NCBI RefSeq assembly: GCF_029625295.1 | Contig: NZ_CP121112.1 | Coordinates: 496,001 to 560,000, forward strand | DNA length: 64,000 nucleotides | Direction: 5' to 3' | DNA from: Flavobacterium gyeonganense | Lineage (GTDB): Bacteria > Bacteroidota > Bacteroidia > Flavobacteriales > Flavobacteriaceae | In this document: positions 29,787 to 40,032 of the stretch, piece after piece | Numbering within the stretch: position 1 is the first letter of the stretch | Layout: every line of letters starts with the position of its first letter | The notes under the pieces: generated by a model | Databases searched by the model: none | What the model was told of the DNA's origin: nothing | Seen by the model: only the letters and a program-made list of their open reading frames with translations | Made by a program: the position numbers and the translations under genes

Positions 29787-30892
29787 TTAAAAAGAACCAC
29801 AAATATTGCCGGTAAAAGTTGCACCAGCACTACCGGTAACATCGGCTTTTACAGCGGTTGTAAGCAGTGTAACGATAGTATATGGGGGTGTAAAAGCATT
29901 ACTCCCGCTTACAGTATTTGTGGTATTAGGAAAACTGTTATCCAGGACTGTTACAGCTGTAAAACCAGTCATTAAATCAATAGGCTTATTAACGCTTTCA
30001 AATACATTTTTTTCGATTCTGATATCTGCTTCAAAGCCTGCCATAATACATTTATTGCTCACCGAACTGCTGAAATAACTGTTTATAATATGCACTTTTC
30101 CAAATCTTACTCTTGGCATTCTCTCTTTACAGCCAGGTCCCCACCAACATCTGGCAAAAGTAATTCTTAATTTTCCGCGATCGCCTGTAGCAGTGTCACT
30201 GGAGCCTATTAAATTTGAGAATCTGTGATCATCTGTTCCGCCAGGACCTCCCGCTTTTGGAGTTTTCAAATAAGTAAATTTTGTGTAAGATACCGTAACA
30301 AAATCAGATTTATTTTTGATATCTAAATTACCATCTACGCCATCTCTAAATTCACAATGATCAACCCAAACATTCTGGCAGTTATCTATTATTGCATTGT
30401 CCCAGCCATCAGTGTCATAAGCACCCGGGCCTTCAAATATTAAATTTCTTATGATAATGTTCGTACAGTTCTTTATATTAATAATTCCTGAATTTGCTGT
30501 AGTCTGATCTGTTGAAACCAGTTTTGCCCCACTTTCACCATATATAGTTTTTCCGGATTGTCCCTGAAGCAGTAATCTTCCGCCAGAAGTAGCAGGAATT
30601 GTGATAGTACCAGATACTTTGATCACTTTTATACTACTGTTTTCGATAGCTGTTTTTAGACTGGAATAATTAGCTACAACAGTCTCCTGGGAACTCCCCC
30701 ACCAGTGGTTCCTCCATTTTGAGAAGCCCAACCTGGAACTTCACTACAATTGCCAACTTTTGCAGTACTTGGCGAAGTAGTAACTGAAGCTACGGAATTT
30801 TCATTTTTAACAGTGCCGTTATCTTCGTTACTGCAGGAAAGAATAAAAAAAAATGAGGCAAAAAGCAATGGCATAAGTTTTTTAAATTTCAT
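29787..30892 (-). CDS. Secreted PL1 pectate lyase lipoprotein (one frameshift)
   Basis: The repaired protein is about 368 residues. It begins with a lipoprotein signal (LLFASFFFILSC) and then carries a pectate lyase (PL1) beta-helix: NVWVDHCEF, DIKNKSDFVTVSYTKF, DRGKLRITFARCWWG, and RMPRVRFGKVHIINSYF with the catalytic-region arginine. Such enzymes cut polygalacturonan by beta-elimination. The frame breaks at a five-C run (30696-30700 on the plus strand); one extra base joins TTGG to SSQETVV in the correct frame. The break is between the signal region and the catalytic domain, so if real it would abolish export. No SusCD pair or other pectin genes lie nearby. Confidence 0.85.
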
Positions 30893-31152
30893 AATTAATA
30901 GATTTAGGGTTATTTAATTTATAGTACAAATTTTACAGAAATCCTCTTTTAATTTATTGAACTAATTCAATCTTTTAGGAATAATTTATGAGCACCTGAT
31001 TCTGAAATATTTTTAATAAAAGCGTATACTTGAAATCACAAAATCAGTATTTTTCTTTGAAAAAATTATAGGCCTTACCAAATCTAATAAATCTTGATTG
31101 CTTACTTTTACTGCTATAAAAACATAGCTTTATTTGTTTAAAATTCTTACTT

Positions 31153-31809
31153 ATGTTCAAAAAAATAACTTTTTCTTTTATTTTACTTTTTCTTTTAAAT
31201 TCATGCGCGGTTCAACAAAAAAGCCTGTCAGCAGATGACTGGTACGCTTTTACAAAAACCAGTACTGAAAGACAGCAGCCTTCAGAAGTTTATGAATTCT
31301 CAGATGGCATAATCAGGATGTACGGTGAAACAAACAGTTATCTGATGTCTAAAAAAAGTTATAAAAATTTTGAACTGAGTTTAGAATACCGATGGAATAT
31401 CGAAGAAAAATTTAAAACAAAAAACAAAAAAAACAGCGGTGTTATGTACAATATTCCTGCAGATTACCCTGATAAAATCTGGCCAAAAGGAATTCAGTTT
31501 CAAATCAAAGAAAATACTACCGGCGATTTTATCTTTTTAGATCAGGTAACTGCAAAAGTAAACGGGAAACTGGTTGAGGCAGGCGCAAGCGTAACTTCTG
31601 CCAAATTTATTGAAAACGAAAAGCCTTATGGTGAATGGAATAGTATTTCAATCAAATCCGTAAATGGAAAAATCTCCCAATTTCTCAACGGAAAACTAGT
31701 AAATGAATGTGTAGAAGCTAATACAACTGAAGGCAGAATTTCACTAAACTACGAGGGTGCACCTATTGATTTTAAAAATATAATCGTTAAAAATATTACT
31801 AAAGAGTAA
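31153..31809 (+). CDS. DUF1080 / 3-keto-disaccharide hydrolase-like lipoprotein
   Basis: A 218-residue protein with a lipobox (LLFLLNSC) and a concanavalin-like DUF1080 fold. Motifs include WYAFT, NFELSLEYRWN, NSGVMYNIP, GIQFQIKE and GEWNSISIKSVNGKISQFLNGK. The Pfam family includes 3-keto-glycoside hydrolases and sugar-binding modules in Bacteroidota, often near glycan or polyol degradation genes. Here it follows a pectate lyase on the other strand. Substrate unknown. A TTTATTTG sequence at 31129 is a near-match -7 box. Confidence 0.75.
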   Translation: MFKKITFSFILLFLLNSCAVQQKSLSADDWYAFTKTSTERQQPSEVYEFSDGIIRMYGETNSYLMSKKSYKNFELSLEYRWNIEEKFKTKNKKNSGVMYNIPADYPDKIWPKGIQFQIKENTTGDFIFLDQVTAKVNGKLVEAGASVTSAKFIENEKPYGEWNSISIKSVNGKISQFLNGKLVNECVEANTTEGRISLNYEGAPIDFKNIIVKNITKE

Positions 31810-31865
31810 ACCTGAAAGAATTAGATCTCTCTAACTCCTCTTTGCCGAAATAAACTTCAATAGTA

Positions 31866-34800
31866 TTATTGTGAGCCATTTACAGGAATATAAATATTAA
31901 AAGTGGCACCTTTATTTTGCTCACCGCTTGCAGTAATAAATCCGTTATGGTTTTCCACTATCTTTTTTACAATTGCCAGACCTATTCCAGTTCCTGTATA
32001 TTCCAGTTTTCCATGTAAACGCTGAAACACTTCAAATATCTTTGCACTATATTGCTGATCAAAACCAATACCGTTATCTGAGATGCTGATATGACAATAG
32101 TCAATAGTATCTTTTGCTTTTTTATTTCCCAGTGCTGATCCTTTAATTATTTCGCAATTAATTTTTATTACCGGAAAAACTTCCGGCTTAGAAAATTTAA
32201 TTGAATTACTCACTAAATTATACAACAATTGCCTAAACTGAAAAGGAATAAGATCAACTTTAAAGGTTTGACCTTTTTTTATAACAGCTTTCTTTAATTC
32301 TAGTTCTTCTTTTAGATCTTCTTCTACCTCATCTATAATCTTTGATAAATCTGTTTTTTCGAATATTCTTTCCTGAATATTGGTTCTGGAATAAGACAAG
32401 AGATCATTAATTAAAGTCTGCATTCGCTTAGCGGCATTCTGCATTCTTTGAAATTTGTCTTTTCCAAAATCTGATAAATTATCTGATTCCTTTTCTATGA
32501 TCTGGGTTGCAAAAGTCTGTATTTTTCGGAGAGGTTCCTGCAAATCATGACTTGATATATAGGCAAACGACTGAAGTTCTTTATTCATCTGTTCCAGTTC
32601 AGCATTTTTCTGTTCGAGCTCCATTGCATTTTGTTTCAATTTGTCATTGGCTTGTTTTTTTTCTGTAAGGTCATGTGTCACTTTTGAAAAACCTATAACC
32701 TCCTTTTTTTTATTATGTACAGCCGTGATGACAACACTTGCCCAAAATAATGTCCCGTTTTTTCTAACACGCCATCCCTCATGGATTGCTTTGCCTTTCT
32801 CGCGGGCAATTTGAAGCACTTTGTGGGGAAGGTTATTTTTTCGGTCTTCTTCTGTATAAAAAACAGAAAAAGATTGTCCTATAATTTCCTCACTCTTATA
32901 TCCTTTAATCTTTTCGGCACCGATGTTCCAATTCTCCACAATCCCTTCATGATTCAAATACAAAATAGCATAGTCCTGAACTTCTTCAACCATTAAATGA
33001 TAACGCTGCTCACTTTTTCTAAGTGATTCATTCATCAGGTTTAATTCCCTCGTGCGTGCATTAACCTGCTCTTCCAATTCATGAGCAAAAGCTTTATCGG
33101 CGTGAATATCTGTAAATGCCCCGACCCATTTAATGATTTCATTGTTTTCATTTCGAATAGGCTCGCCAATTACTGCATGCCATCTGTAAGTTCCGCTTTT
33201 ACTTTTTATCCTTACATCAGCTCTGTACCTTTCTCCTGTTGTTAAGGAATGATGCCATATTTTTATATTTTCCTCAAAATCTTCCGGATGTATCATTTTT
33301 TCCCAACTGTCATCTTTTCCCGGATGAATCCCTGTATATTCGAACCATTTTCCTGAGGTAAATAAGGCATTCCCGTTTTCATCGGTTTCCCAGATTAACT
33401 GTGGAAGACTTTCTGTTAAGGAGCGAAACCTTTTTTCGCTTTCTTCTATTGCCTCCTGATGTTTATTTTCGGCTGTAGTGTCCCTGATTGTACCGATCAG
33501 CTTTTCGGGATTACCATTTTCATCATAAAAAACTTTTCCTTTTCCTTCCATCCAGTGAATGGATTTATCTTCCCAAATCAAACGGGCTTCATAATTGAGA
33601 CTTCCTGAAATGAGTGCTTCTTTAAAGGCCTTATTTCTAATGTGCATATCATCCGGATGAAGATGTTCCAACAGCTGTTGGTGTGTTAGATTAACATTTT
33701 CTTTATATCCACCAATAATTTCGAGATATCTTTCAGAATAAAGCAGCTCTTTAGTTTTTATATTCAGTTCCCAGGTACCGAGTTCGCTGGCTTCAACTAT
33801 AATATTTAATCTCTCTTCATTCTGTTCTGTTTTTTTGCGCGCCAGTACTTTTTCGCTTACTTCAGTAACAGTTACAATAATACCTGAAATAGTACCATCT
33901 TCTTCTTTTAATGGATAATAAAGAAAATCGAAGTAAGAAATCTCCAGTTTCCCAAAACGGTTTAAGGGAACCGGTACTTCGTTTCCATGATATGGAATTC
34001 CTGTTTTTAAAACATTTTCCAATAGTGAACTCACCGTTGTTTGTACTTCTGGCAAAGACTCAAACAAAGGTTTACCTACAAAAGTATCTTCTTTTCTGTC
34101 TACTAATTTTAAATAGGCCTCATTGGCCATTTCTACAACATATTGATGTCCTCTCAGAATCGTAATTCCAACCGGAGCCTGCTTAACTGTATTTCTAAAA
34201 CGTTTATCTGCCTCTTCTATTTTTTTCTTAGCAAGATTCAAATCAGTCAAATCGACACCTGTATTCATCACGCCATATACATTTCCGTTGGTATCATATA
34301 ATGGGGTAAAGCTGTAATTAAAGTAAAAAGTTTCTAAGTTACCCTCTATTGTTAGATCTAACCTGGTATTTTTACTGTGAAAAGATTCCCCCGTTTCAAA
34401 AACAGTATTTAGCTGTTCAAAAACATGTTGATTTTCAAGTTCTGGCAGAATGTCTTTATATAATTTCCCTATTACATCATTTCCTTTTCCCCAAATATCC
34501 ATAATAGACTTATTGGCGAGTTCAATGCGCATCTCTTTTCCAACATAAACACCAATAGGAAACGGTACATTTTCTACTAATTGCCTTATTTTTTGTTCAC
34601 TTTCCTCTACTTTAGAACGGGCTAAAACCTGTGTAGTTATTTCAATTGCAATTGCTACAACTCCTGAGATTGTTCCGTTTGGTTCTGTAAGCGCTTCATA
34701 TACGAAATTAACGTACCTGCTTTCTGTATTACCATTTCGTATTAACTGTACAAGCTGTTCATTCGCAACAAAATTTTTACCTGTATTAAAAACATTGTCT

Positions 34801-35492
34801 AAAATATCTTCTATTGTTTTTGATTGTGGCAAGACTTTAAAAATAGGCTGATTTATTACTTTTTCGGCTGCGATACCCATTAACTGAATCATTTGTGTAT
34901 TTGCAATTTCCACAATATGATCTTTACCCCTAAATACACACATAGGTACTGGCGCCTGCATAATGCTATTTATAAACCTTTCGTTACTTTCCTTTAATGC
35001 CTCGGCTGCTTTTTTCTTTTCTGTAGTTTCAATTACAGTTACCAAAACGCCACCTACCTTTCCATTTTCATTTTTTATCGGACTGTAAGAAAAGTCAAAA
35101 TAACAATTTTCATCAAAACCATTTCTGTTTAACACTACCATAAAATCAGGAAAACCGACAGCTTTTCCTTTCGTTACATCATTAAACATTGGACCTATAG
35201 TATCCCAAATTTCTGAAAATGTTTCTCTGGAACTGCATCCCAAAGCATCAGGGTGCTTGATGCATCCCAAAATAGGCCGAAATGCATCGTTGTACAGCTG
35301 AGTGTAATCATTACCCCAGGCAATGTACATCCCGAAAGGGTTATTGAGCATTACTGAAACCATTGTTCGAAGACTTTGTGGCCAGCTATCAGGATTTCCA
35401 ATTGACGTTTTACTCCAGTCTTTTGAGCGCATCAATTCTCCCATTTCTCCTCCATCAGCCAAAAAATAATATTCCTGATCAGTAAATCCCAT
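31866..35492 (-). CDS. Multi-PAS sensor histidine kinase (pair 1)
   Basis: About 1208 residues with no clear membrane segments, so probably cytoplasmic. Some seven PAS/PAC modules run from the N-terminus to ~950, several of the repeated form FR..V.QAPVGI...G ... Y..... VS..A. The C-terminal kinase core has SHDLQEP with phospho-acceptor H982, NLVSNSIKF (N box), DNGIGFD and GTGIGLAI. I start at ATG 35492 (MGFTDQEYYFLADGG), 13 bases after the response regulator stop; the longer frame overlaps that gene. The partner is almost certainly the upstream response regulator. Ligands or signals are unknown; the PAS number suggests multiple inputs. Confidence 0.88.
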   Translation of the reverse strand: MGFTDQEYYFLADGGEMGELMRSKDWSKTSIGNPDSWPQSLRTMVSVMLNNPFGMYIAWGNDYTQLYNDAFRPILGCIKHPDALGCSSRETFSEIWDTIGPMFNDVTKGKAVGFPDFMVVLNRNGFDENCYFDFSYSPIKNENGKVGGVLVTVIETTEKKKAAEALKESNERFINSIMQAPVPMCVFRGKDHIVEIANTQMIQLMGIAAEKVINQPIFKVLPQSKTIEDILDNVFNTGKNFVANEQLVQLIRNGNTESRYVNFVYEALTEPNGTISGVVAIAIEITTQVLARSKVEESEQKIRQLVENVPFPIGVYVGKEMRIELANKSIMDIWGKGNDVIGKLYKDILPELENQHVFEQLNTVFETGESFHSKNTRLDLTIEGNLETFYFNYSFTPLYDTNGNVYGVMNTGVDLTDLNLAKKKIEEADKRFRNTVKQAPVGITILRGHQYVVEMANEAYLKLVDRKEDTFVGKPLFESLPEVQTTVSSLLENVLKTGIPYHGNEVPVPLNRFGKLEISYFDFLYYPLKEEDGTISGIIVTVTEVSEKVLARKKTEQNEERLNIIVEASELGTWELNIKTKELLYSERYLEIIGGYKENVNLTHQQLLEHLHPDDMHIRNKAFKEALISGSLNYEARLIWEDKSIHWMEGKGKVFYDENGNPEKLIGTIRDTTAENKHQEAIEESEKRFRSLTESLPQLIWETDENGNALFTSGKWFEYTGIHPGKDDSWEKMIHPEDFEENIKIWHHSLTTGERYRADVRIKSKSGTYRWHAVIGEPIRNENNEIIKWVGAFTDIHADKAFAHELEEQVNARTRELNLMNESLRKSEQRYHLMVEEVQDYAILYLNHEGIVENWNIGAEKIKGYKSEEIIGQSFSVFYTEEDRKNNLPHKVLQIAREKGKAIHEGWRVRKNGTLFWASVVITAVHNKKKEVIGFSKVTHDLTEKKQANDKLKQNAMELEQKNAELEQMNKELQSFAYISSHDLQEPLRKIQTFATQIIEKESDNLSDFGKDKFQRMQNAAKRMQTLINDLLSYSRTNIQERIFEKTDLSKIIDEVEEDLKEELELKKAVIKKGQTFKVDLIPFQFRQLLYNLVSNSIKFSKPEVFPVIKINCEIIKGSALGNKKAKDTIDYCHISISDNGIGFDQQYSAKIFEVFQRLHGKLEYTGTGIGLAIVKKIVENHNGFITASGEQNKGATFNIYIPVNGSQ

Positions 35493-35505
35493 AGAAAAAG
35501 ATTGA

Positions 35506-35952
35506 TTAGGGTTGAAGAATAAATTGCTCTCTTGCAGGCTGTTTAAAGCTGCTTTCGGATGCTTTTGCAAGTGCATCTGAAATTACTTTTTTTAATTTTG
35601 AAAAATCACCGGGTTTACGAATATAGTGAGTCGCGCCCATGTCATAGAGCAAATCGACAATTTTACTATCAAGAGACGTTGAAAAAATAATGACAGGAAG
35701 GTTTTTAAACTCCTCAATGTTCTTAATTTCTGCCAGACATTCATGTCCGTTTTTGCGTGGCATATTTAAATCCAGAAAAAGCATATCCGGTAAATTATTA
35801 GCTGCGTTTTCCAGATGATGCATAAGCTCTACTCCATCATGAACTGTTTCAAGTGTTGCAGAAAGCGAAAGCTCATCAAGTGCTTCCTTAAAAAAAATAC
35901 AATCATCATCATCATCGTCAGCTAATAGAAGATTGTAAATCTGTTTGTTCAT
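35506..35952 (-). CDS. Single-domain response regulator, Rcp1-like (pair 1)
   Basis: A 148-residue receiver with an acidic patch in LLLADDDDDDC, phospho-acceptor aspartate in MLFLDLNMPRKNG, switch Thr/Ser in IIFSTS and the lysine in YIRKPGD. It lacks an output domain, like the Rcp1/CheY-like regulators that pair with multi-PAS or phytochrome kinases. It precedes its kinase by 13 bases on the minus strand. Output is probably by protein contact. Confidence 0.9.
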   Translation of the reverse strand: MNKQIYNLLLADDDDDDCIFFKEALDELSLSATLETVHDGVELMHHLENAANNLPDMLFLDLNMPRKNGHECLAEIKNIEEFKNLPVIIFSTSLDSKIVDLLYDMGATHYIRKPGDFSKLKKVISDALAKASESSFKQPAREQFILQP

Positions 35953-36278
35953 TTTATGGAGGATAAATTAATTATTTTGATGGTCATTTTTTCGAACCGA
36001 ACCGGTATAGTATTTTTTTTAAATAAATCCGAATTAAAAACTTTTAATAACAGCTAAGATAAAACTAATTTTAATATAAGCTGTCAATGCCTTACTGTAA
36101 ATTAACTGACATCCTTTGTCCTGTGCTTCATGTTTACTTTTCTATTCTTATTAAATAATTAACTAGCTTATGCAAAGGGATTTATAAAATTTTACGTCAA
36201 TCAAAATCAATAAAAACGAACTTAATATTATAATTTAAAAAAACAGTAAATTCAACTCTTAAAAACCTCATAGTTGAT
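35953..36278. other. Intergenic gap between the two kinase pairs
   Basis: 326 bases without a credible gene. It lies between the end of the second response regulator (36279) and the start of the first (35952), both on the minus strand. It should hold the promoter of pair 1, but I find no perfect TAnnTTTG box. Confidence 0.5.
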
Positions 36279-36752
36279 TTATGTATTACAGGATAATTCT
36301 TTAAAATCCAAAAATAGTATTGAATCCTTTTTTTGAAGATTCATGATAGCATCCTTCAAGCCGGTTTCAAGGTTTTCAGCAATTGAATGTAAAATATGTT
36401 TTAAATCTGCATAACTATTGGGTTTTACAAAATAACCAATCGCACCCAGACTGAAAGCAGTCTCAATATCATTTTTATGAGAAGATGTCGAAATCATAAT
36501 CACAGGAAGATCCTTGTATTGCTTATCCTTTTTTAATAACTTCAAACATTCCCAGCCATTCATTACAGGCATATTGAGATCTAGAAAAATAAGCTTCGGA
36601 CTTTCATCTAGTTCAGCAAGTAAATTTAACGCTTCTATTCCATTAGATGCTGTGTAATATAAGATTTGTTTGTCTATATCTGCCAATGCCTCACAAAACA
36701 TTTCTGTATCATCAGTGTCATCATCTGCCAGTAAAATTATTTTATTATTCAT
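36279..36752 (-). CDS. Single-domain response regulator (pair 2)
   Basis: A 157-residue receiver: ILLADDDTDDTEMF acidic pocket, phospho-acceptor in LIFLDLNMPVMNGWE, switch residue in MISTSS, lysine in YFVKPNS. No output domain; the last ~25 residues form a short extra tail. It begins two bases after the kinase stop, so the pair is translationally coupled in the order kinase then regulator, the reverse of pair 1. Sequence is clearly related to the other regulator (FLDLNMP, LPVIxxSTS), indicating duplication. Confidence 0.9.
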   Translation of the reverse strand: MNNKIILLADDDTDDTEMFCEALADIDKQILYYTASNGIEALNLLAELDESPKLIFLDLNMPVMNGWECLKLLKKDKQYKDLPVIMISTSSHKNDIETAFSLGAIGYFVKPNSYADLKHILHSIAENLETGLKDAIMNLQKKDSILFLDFKELSCNT

Positions 36753-36754
36753 TT

Positions 36755-39700
36755 TTAAATATCATTTTCTTTTTGTTGTAACGGAAGTGTGATAATAAAC
36801 GTAGCTCCTGTACCGAGACTTCCGTTTGCTGTTATCTTTCCTCCATGTCGCTCTACTATCTTTTTACAAAGTGACAATCCTAAGCCTGTACCTTCATATT
36901 TGTCTTTAGAATTTAAACGCGTAAAAGTGTCGAATATTTGGTCTGCCTGATTTGGCTCAAAACCAATTCCATTATCGGATAACGTGATTACAGCTAACTT
37001 TCTATCATTTTCTATAACAATTTTAGAAAGTATGTTTATTTGAGGTGGCGCATCTACTTTAGCAAATTTGATAGAATTATTGATAAGATTATAAAAAAGC
37101 TGGTAAATCAATACTAATGCTCCTTCCAGAGATGGCAGATCATGATAATGAATTTTACCACCTGTTTTTTGCAAGGAAACCTCGAGATCGGTTTCAATGT
37201 TTTGGATAACTTCATTTAAATCAACCAATGTAGGTTTTTGCAAATCAGCATTAATTTTAGAGTATGCAAGCACCCCGTCAATCATGCTGAACATTCGATC
37301 TGTGGCAACATGCACTCTTTCAATATACCGCAATGCTGCTTCGTCTAATTTGCCCTGAAGATGATCCTCCAGACGGCTGGTAAATGTTTTTATTTTTCGT
37401 ACTGGTTCTTTTAGGTCATGAGAGGCTACATGGGCAAATTGCTGCAGATCCTGATTAGAGCGCTGCAATTCTTTTGTACGCTCAGCAACAAGACTCTCCA
37501 GTTTTTCAGTAATGGTTTTTTGTTCATGGATGTCGGTACAGGTTCCAAACCATTTTTTTATTGTTCCCATTTTATCCATAATAGGTAAAGCCTTACTTAA
37601 AAACCAACGGTATTCTCCTGTTTTTCCATTTTTTAAACGTAATTCTAATTGATAAGGATTGCCGCTCTGAATGCTTTTATACCATAAATCCACTACAAAT
37701 GATGCATCATCGGGGTGCAATAATGGAATCCAGCTTGAGTCGCCAAATTCATTTTCATCAAAAGCAGTATATTCGAACCAGCGCTTGTTATAATAATCAA
37801 CAAAACCGTCCGGTTCACTTGTCCAGATGATTTGCGGTACCAGGTTAGCAAGCTGCCTGAATTTTTCTTCGCTTTCTTTAATAATTTCCTGTACCTCTTT
37901 TTGTGCCGTAATATCAGTTGCAGAGCCAAACCACTCAATAATATTACCCTGTTCATCCAGTACAGGTATAGCTCGTGAAAAAGTCCAGCTCATGGAACCA
38001 TCTGAGTTTAACACCCGATGTTCTAGTTCTACTATACTTTTCTTTGCTATAGCTTCATTTGTAGCTTTTTCAACCTTTTCCTGATCATTAAGATGAATAT
38101 ATTTATCCCTCCAATTTAAAATGGGCTCGCTAATCTCAGAGAGTACTCCTCTTTCTTCCAGATTCCACATAACAGTCCAGTCGGCGTTCATTCGATATAC
38201 CACATCAGATGAAGCATTTACCAAAGCCCGAAAACGATTCTCGCTCTCTTCTAGTTTTTTTCTTGCGATGACTTGTTCCGTAACATCGACAGCCGTTTGA
38301 ATCATTCCGGTTATTTGATCATCTTCAATTAACGGACGATAAGCAAGATTATAATAATAGTCTTTTATTTCGCCTGTACGATTGTGCGGAACAAGTACTT
38401 CACTCTGATCAAAAGGAACTCCTTTATTGTAAACATTCTGAACCTGTGTCCAAACATATTGACCTTCCAATTCAGGTAAAACATCAATCAGTGGCATACC
38501 GATAATTTCTTCTCCCCGGCCAATCATCTCAAGCATGTGCTTATTTATTTGCTCTATTACCAAATCATCTCCCTTTAGTACCAAAGTCGGACAGGGAGTC
38601 TGGTCAATCATAGATCTTAATCGGCTCTCACTATCTTCTAATTTTCTTCTGTCAAGAACTTGTTGCGTTACATCTACAGCCATATGTAACACAGCTGAGC
38701 TATCGTCCGTTTCTTTAATATTATCATAAGAAAAATTAAAGAAACGGCGCTCCAGATTGTTATTAATTAATAAATTAACCGGATATTCATCTCCTCTAAA
38801 AGGTATACCCGTTTTTTGTACTTCAATAACCGTTTCCAGTATTTCCTGATGTAAAAGTTCCGGGAGCGCTTCCAGCATTTTTTTTCCAATCACCTCATCT
38901 GCATGTTTCTTACTCATAAACTTGAGCATGGGCTTATTTACACTTTCAATAATAACATCTTCACCTTTAGAAAGTAACATCGCAACCGGTGCCTGTTCAA
39001 TCATGTTGCGAAAGCGGGTTTCACTTTGCTGAAGCTTTTCCTCCGCCTGTTTTATATCCGTAATATCGCGGGTTGTTCCTGCTACAGCTTCAACTATACC
39101 TTGTTCATTAATAACAGGAGTAGGAATGTAGTCATACACACGACTGCCTAACTCTGCATGTGGAAATGAAACTGTTCCCCTGATTGTTTTTTTATTTGCA
39201 ACTATTTCATCTATTTCCCTTTCATGCATTTGCGCATGCCACTCTTCGTAACCATTTTCACGTAAACCGACACCAATAGCATTTTCAGCGGATTTACCCC
39301 ACATAGTAAGTAATGCTTTATTGGCATAAGTAAATTTGTAGTCCAGGTCAAAAACATACACCAGGTCAGGGGTATTGTTTGTAATAGAATCGTATAGTCT
39401 TTTTTGTTTCTCTGCTGTATCCAATGCTTGACTAAGAGCAATTTCCGACTCTTTCCTTTCGGTAATATCATCCATTGTCACTACCAATATATCATTTTGT
39501 TTTACAGCTGTAAAACGAAACCAATGTATCGTACCCTGTCTTTCATAACAACTTTCAAATCTGGCTGTGATTCCAGTTTCGGCTACCTCAACAAATTTCT
39601 CAAGGATACCAGCCTCTTTTGCCATAGGAAAAACACTGCTGTACAACTTATCTTTATAATCTATATCGCCAATCCAATTGAGCGTGTAAGTATTAAATAG

Positions 39701-39820
39701 CAGAATTGAGAAGTCTTCAATCTTTCCTTCGTTATTATAGAAAGACTGCATGACCGCAATACCGTTTGGTGCAGAGTTAAAAACGGCTTGAAAAAGGTCA
39801 TTGTTTTCTGTTAATTTCAT
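36755..39820 (-). CDS. Multi-PAS sensor histidine kinase (pair 2)
   Basis: A 1021-residue cytoplasmic-looking kinase. It has about six PAS modules, with repeats such as RFRNMIEQAPVAMLLSKGED and SRLRSMIDQTPCPTLVLKGDD, then PAS_3-type modules with HPDDASFVVDLWYKS. The kinase core has SHDLKEP (H801), NLINNSIKF, DNGIGFEP and GTGLGLSL. It is followed two bases later by its response regulator. It shares PAS organisation with the pair 1 kinase, so the two pairs may have arisen by duplication and might cross-talk. Signal unknown. Confidence 0.9.
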   Translation of the reverse strand: MKLTENNDLFQAVFNSAPNGIAVMQSFYNNEGKIEDFSILLFNTYTLNWIGDIDYKDKLYSSVFPMAKEAGILEKFVEVAETGITARFESCYERQGTIHWFRFTAVKQNDILVVTMDDITERKESEIALSQALDTAEKQKRLYDSITNNTPDLVYVFDLDYKFTYANKALLTMWGKSAENAIGVGLRENGYEEWHAQMHEREIDEIVANKKTIRGTVSFPHAELGSRVYDYIPTPVINEQGIVEAVAGTTRDITDIKQAEEKLQQSETRFRNMIEQAPVAMLLSKGEDVIIESVNKPMLKFMSKKHADEVIGKKMLEALPELLHQEILETVIEVQKTGIPFRGDEYPVNLLINNNLERRFFNFSYDNIKETDDSSAVLHMAVDVTQQVLDRRKLEDSESRLRSMIDQTPCPTLVLKGDDLVIEQINKHMLEMIGRGEEIIGMPLIDVLPELEGQYVWTQVQNVYNKGVPFDQSEVLVPHNRTGEIKDYYYNLAYRPLIEDDQITGMIQTAVDVTEQVIARKKLEESENRFRALVNASSDVVYRMNADWTVMWNLEERGVLSEISEPILNWRDKYIHLNDQEKVEKATNEAIAKKSIVELEHRVLNSDGSMSWTFSRAIPVLDEQGNIIEWFGSATDITAQKEVQEIIKESEEKFRQLANLVPQIIWTSEPDGFVDYYNKRWFEYTAFDENEFGDSSWIPLLHPDDASFVVDLWYKSIQSGNPYQLELRLKNGKTGEYRWFLSKALPIMDKMGTIKKWFGTCTDIHEQKTITEKLESLVAERTKELQRSNQDLQQFAHVASHDLKEPVRKIKTFTSRLEDHLQGKLDEAALRYIERVHVATDRMFSMIDGVLAYSKINADLQKPTLVDLNEVIQNIETDLEVSLQKTGGKIHYHDLPSLEGALVLIYQLFYNLINNSIKFAKVDAPPQINILSKIVIENDRKLAVITLSDNGIGFEPNQADQIFDTFTRLNSKDKYEGTGLGLSLCKKIVERHGGKITANGSLGTGATFIITLPLQQKENDI

Positions 39821-39940
39821 TGATGCATTTTATGACTGACTACAGGTGTTCATTTTTATTACTTTTTGTGCTATCAGTCATTAACGACTTAAGTATGAAA
39901 GAAAAAAAGCGTCTTCATAGCTAAAATATAAAAAAAAGCA

Positions 39941-39948
39941 CAAATATA
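39941..39948 (-). promoter_or_regulatory. TAnnTTTG box for kinase pair 2
   Basis: On the minus strand this reads TATATTTG, 121 bases before the kinase start. It is the best promoter candidate in the gap 39821-40032. No -33 element is seen at standard spacing. Confidence 0.45.
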
Positions 39949-40006
39949 CAATGCAATAAACAAGATAAATGCGAGCATTTATATAGTGTTAAGTATAATT
40001 AATCTT

Positions 40007-40014
40007 TACATTTG
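40007..40014 (+). promoter_or_regulatory. TAnnTTTG -7 box for the SDR gene
   Basis: TACATTTG is a perfect -7 box 18 bases before the SDR ATG (40033). It covers a TTG at 40012 that could otherwise be taken as a start codon. Confidence 0.65.
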
Positions 40015-40032
40015 ATAATCAAATTAATCAAA

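Noticed and set aside
30674..30892. Separate small lipoprotein upstream of the pectate lyase
   Set aside because: It supplies the lyase's missing signal peptide and joins it after one base is added in a C5 run.
40012..40032. TTG start for the SDR
   Set aside because: It lies within the -7 box at 40007-40014; ATG 40033 starts seven residues before the Rossmann strand as usual.
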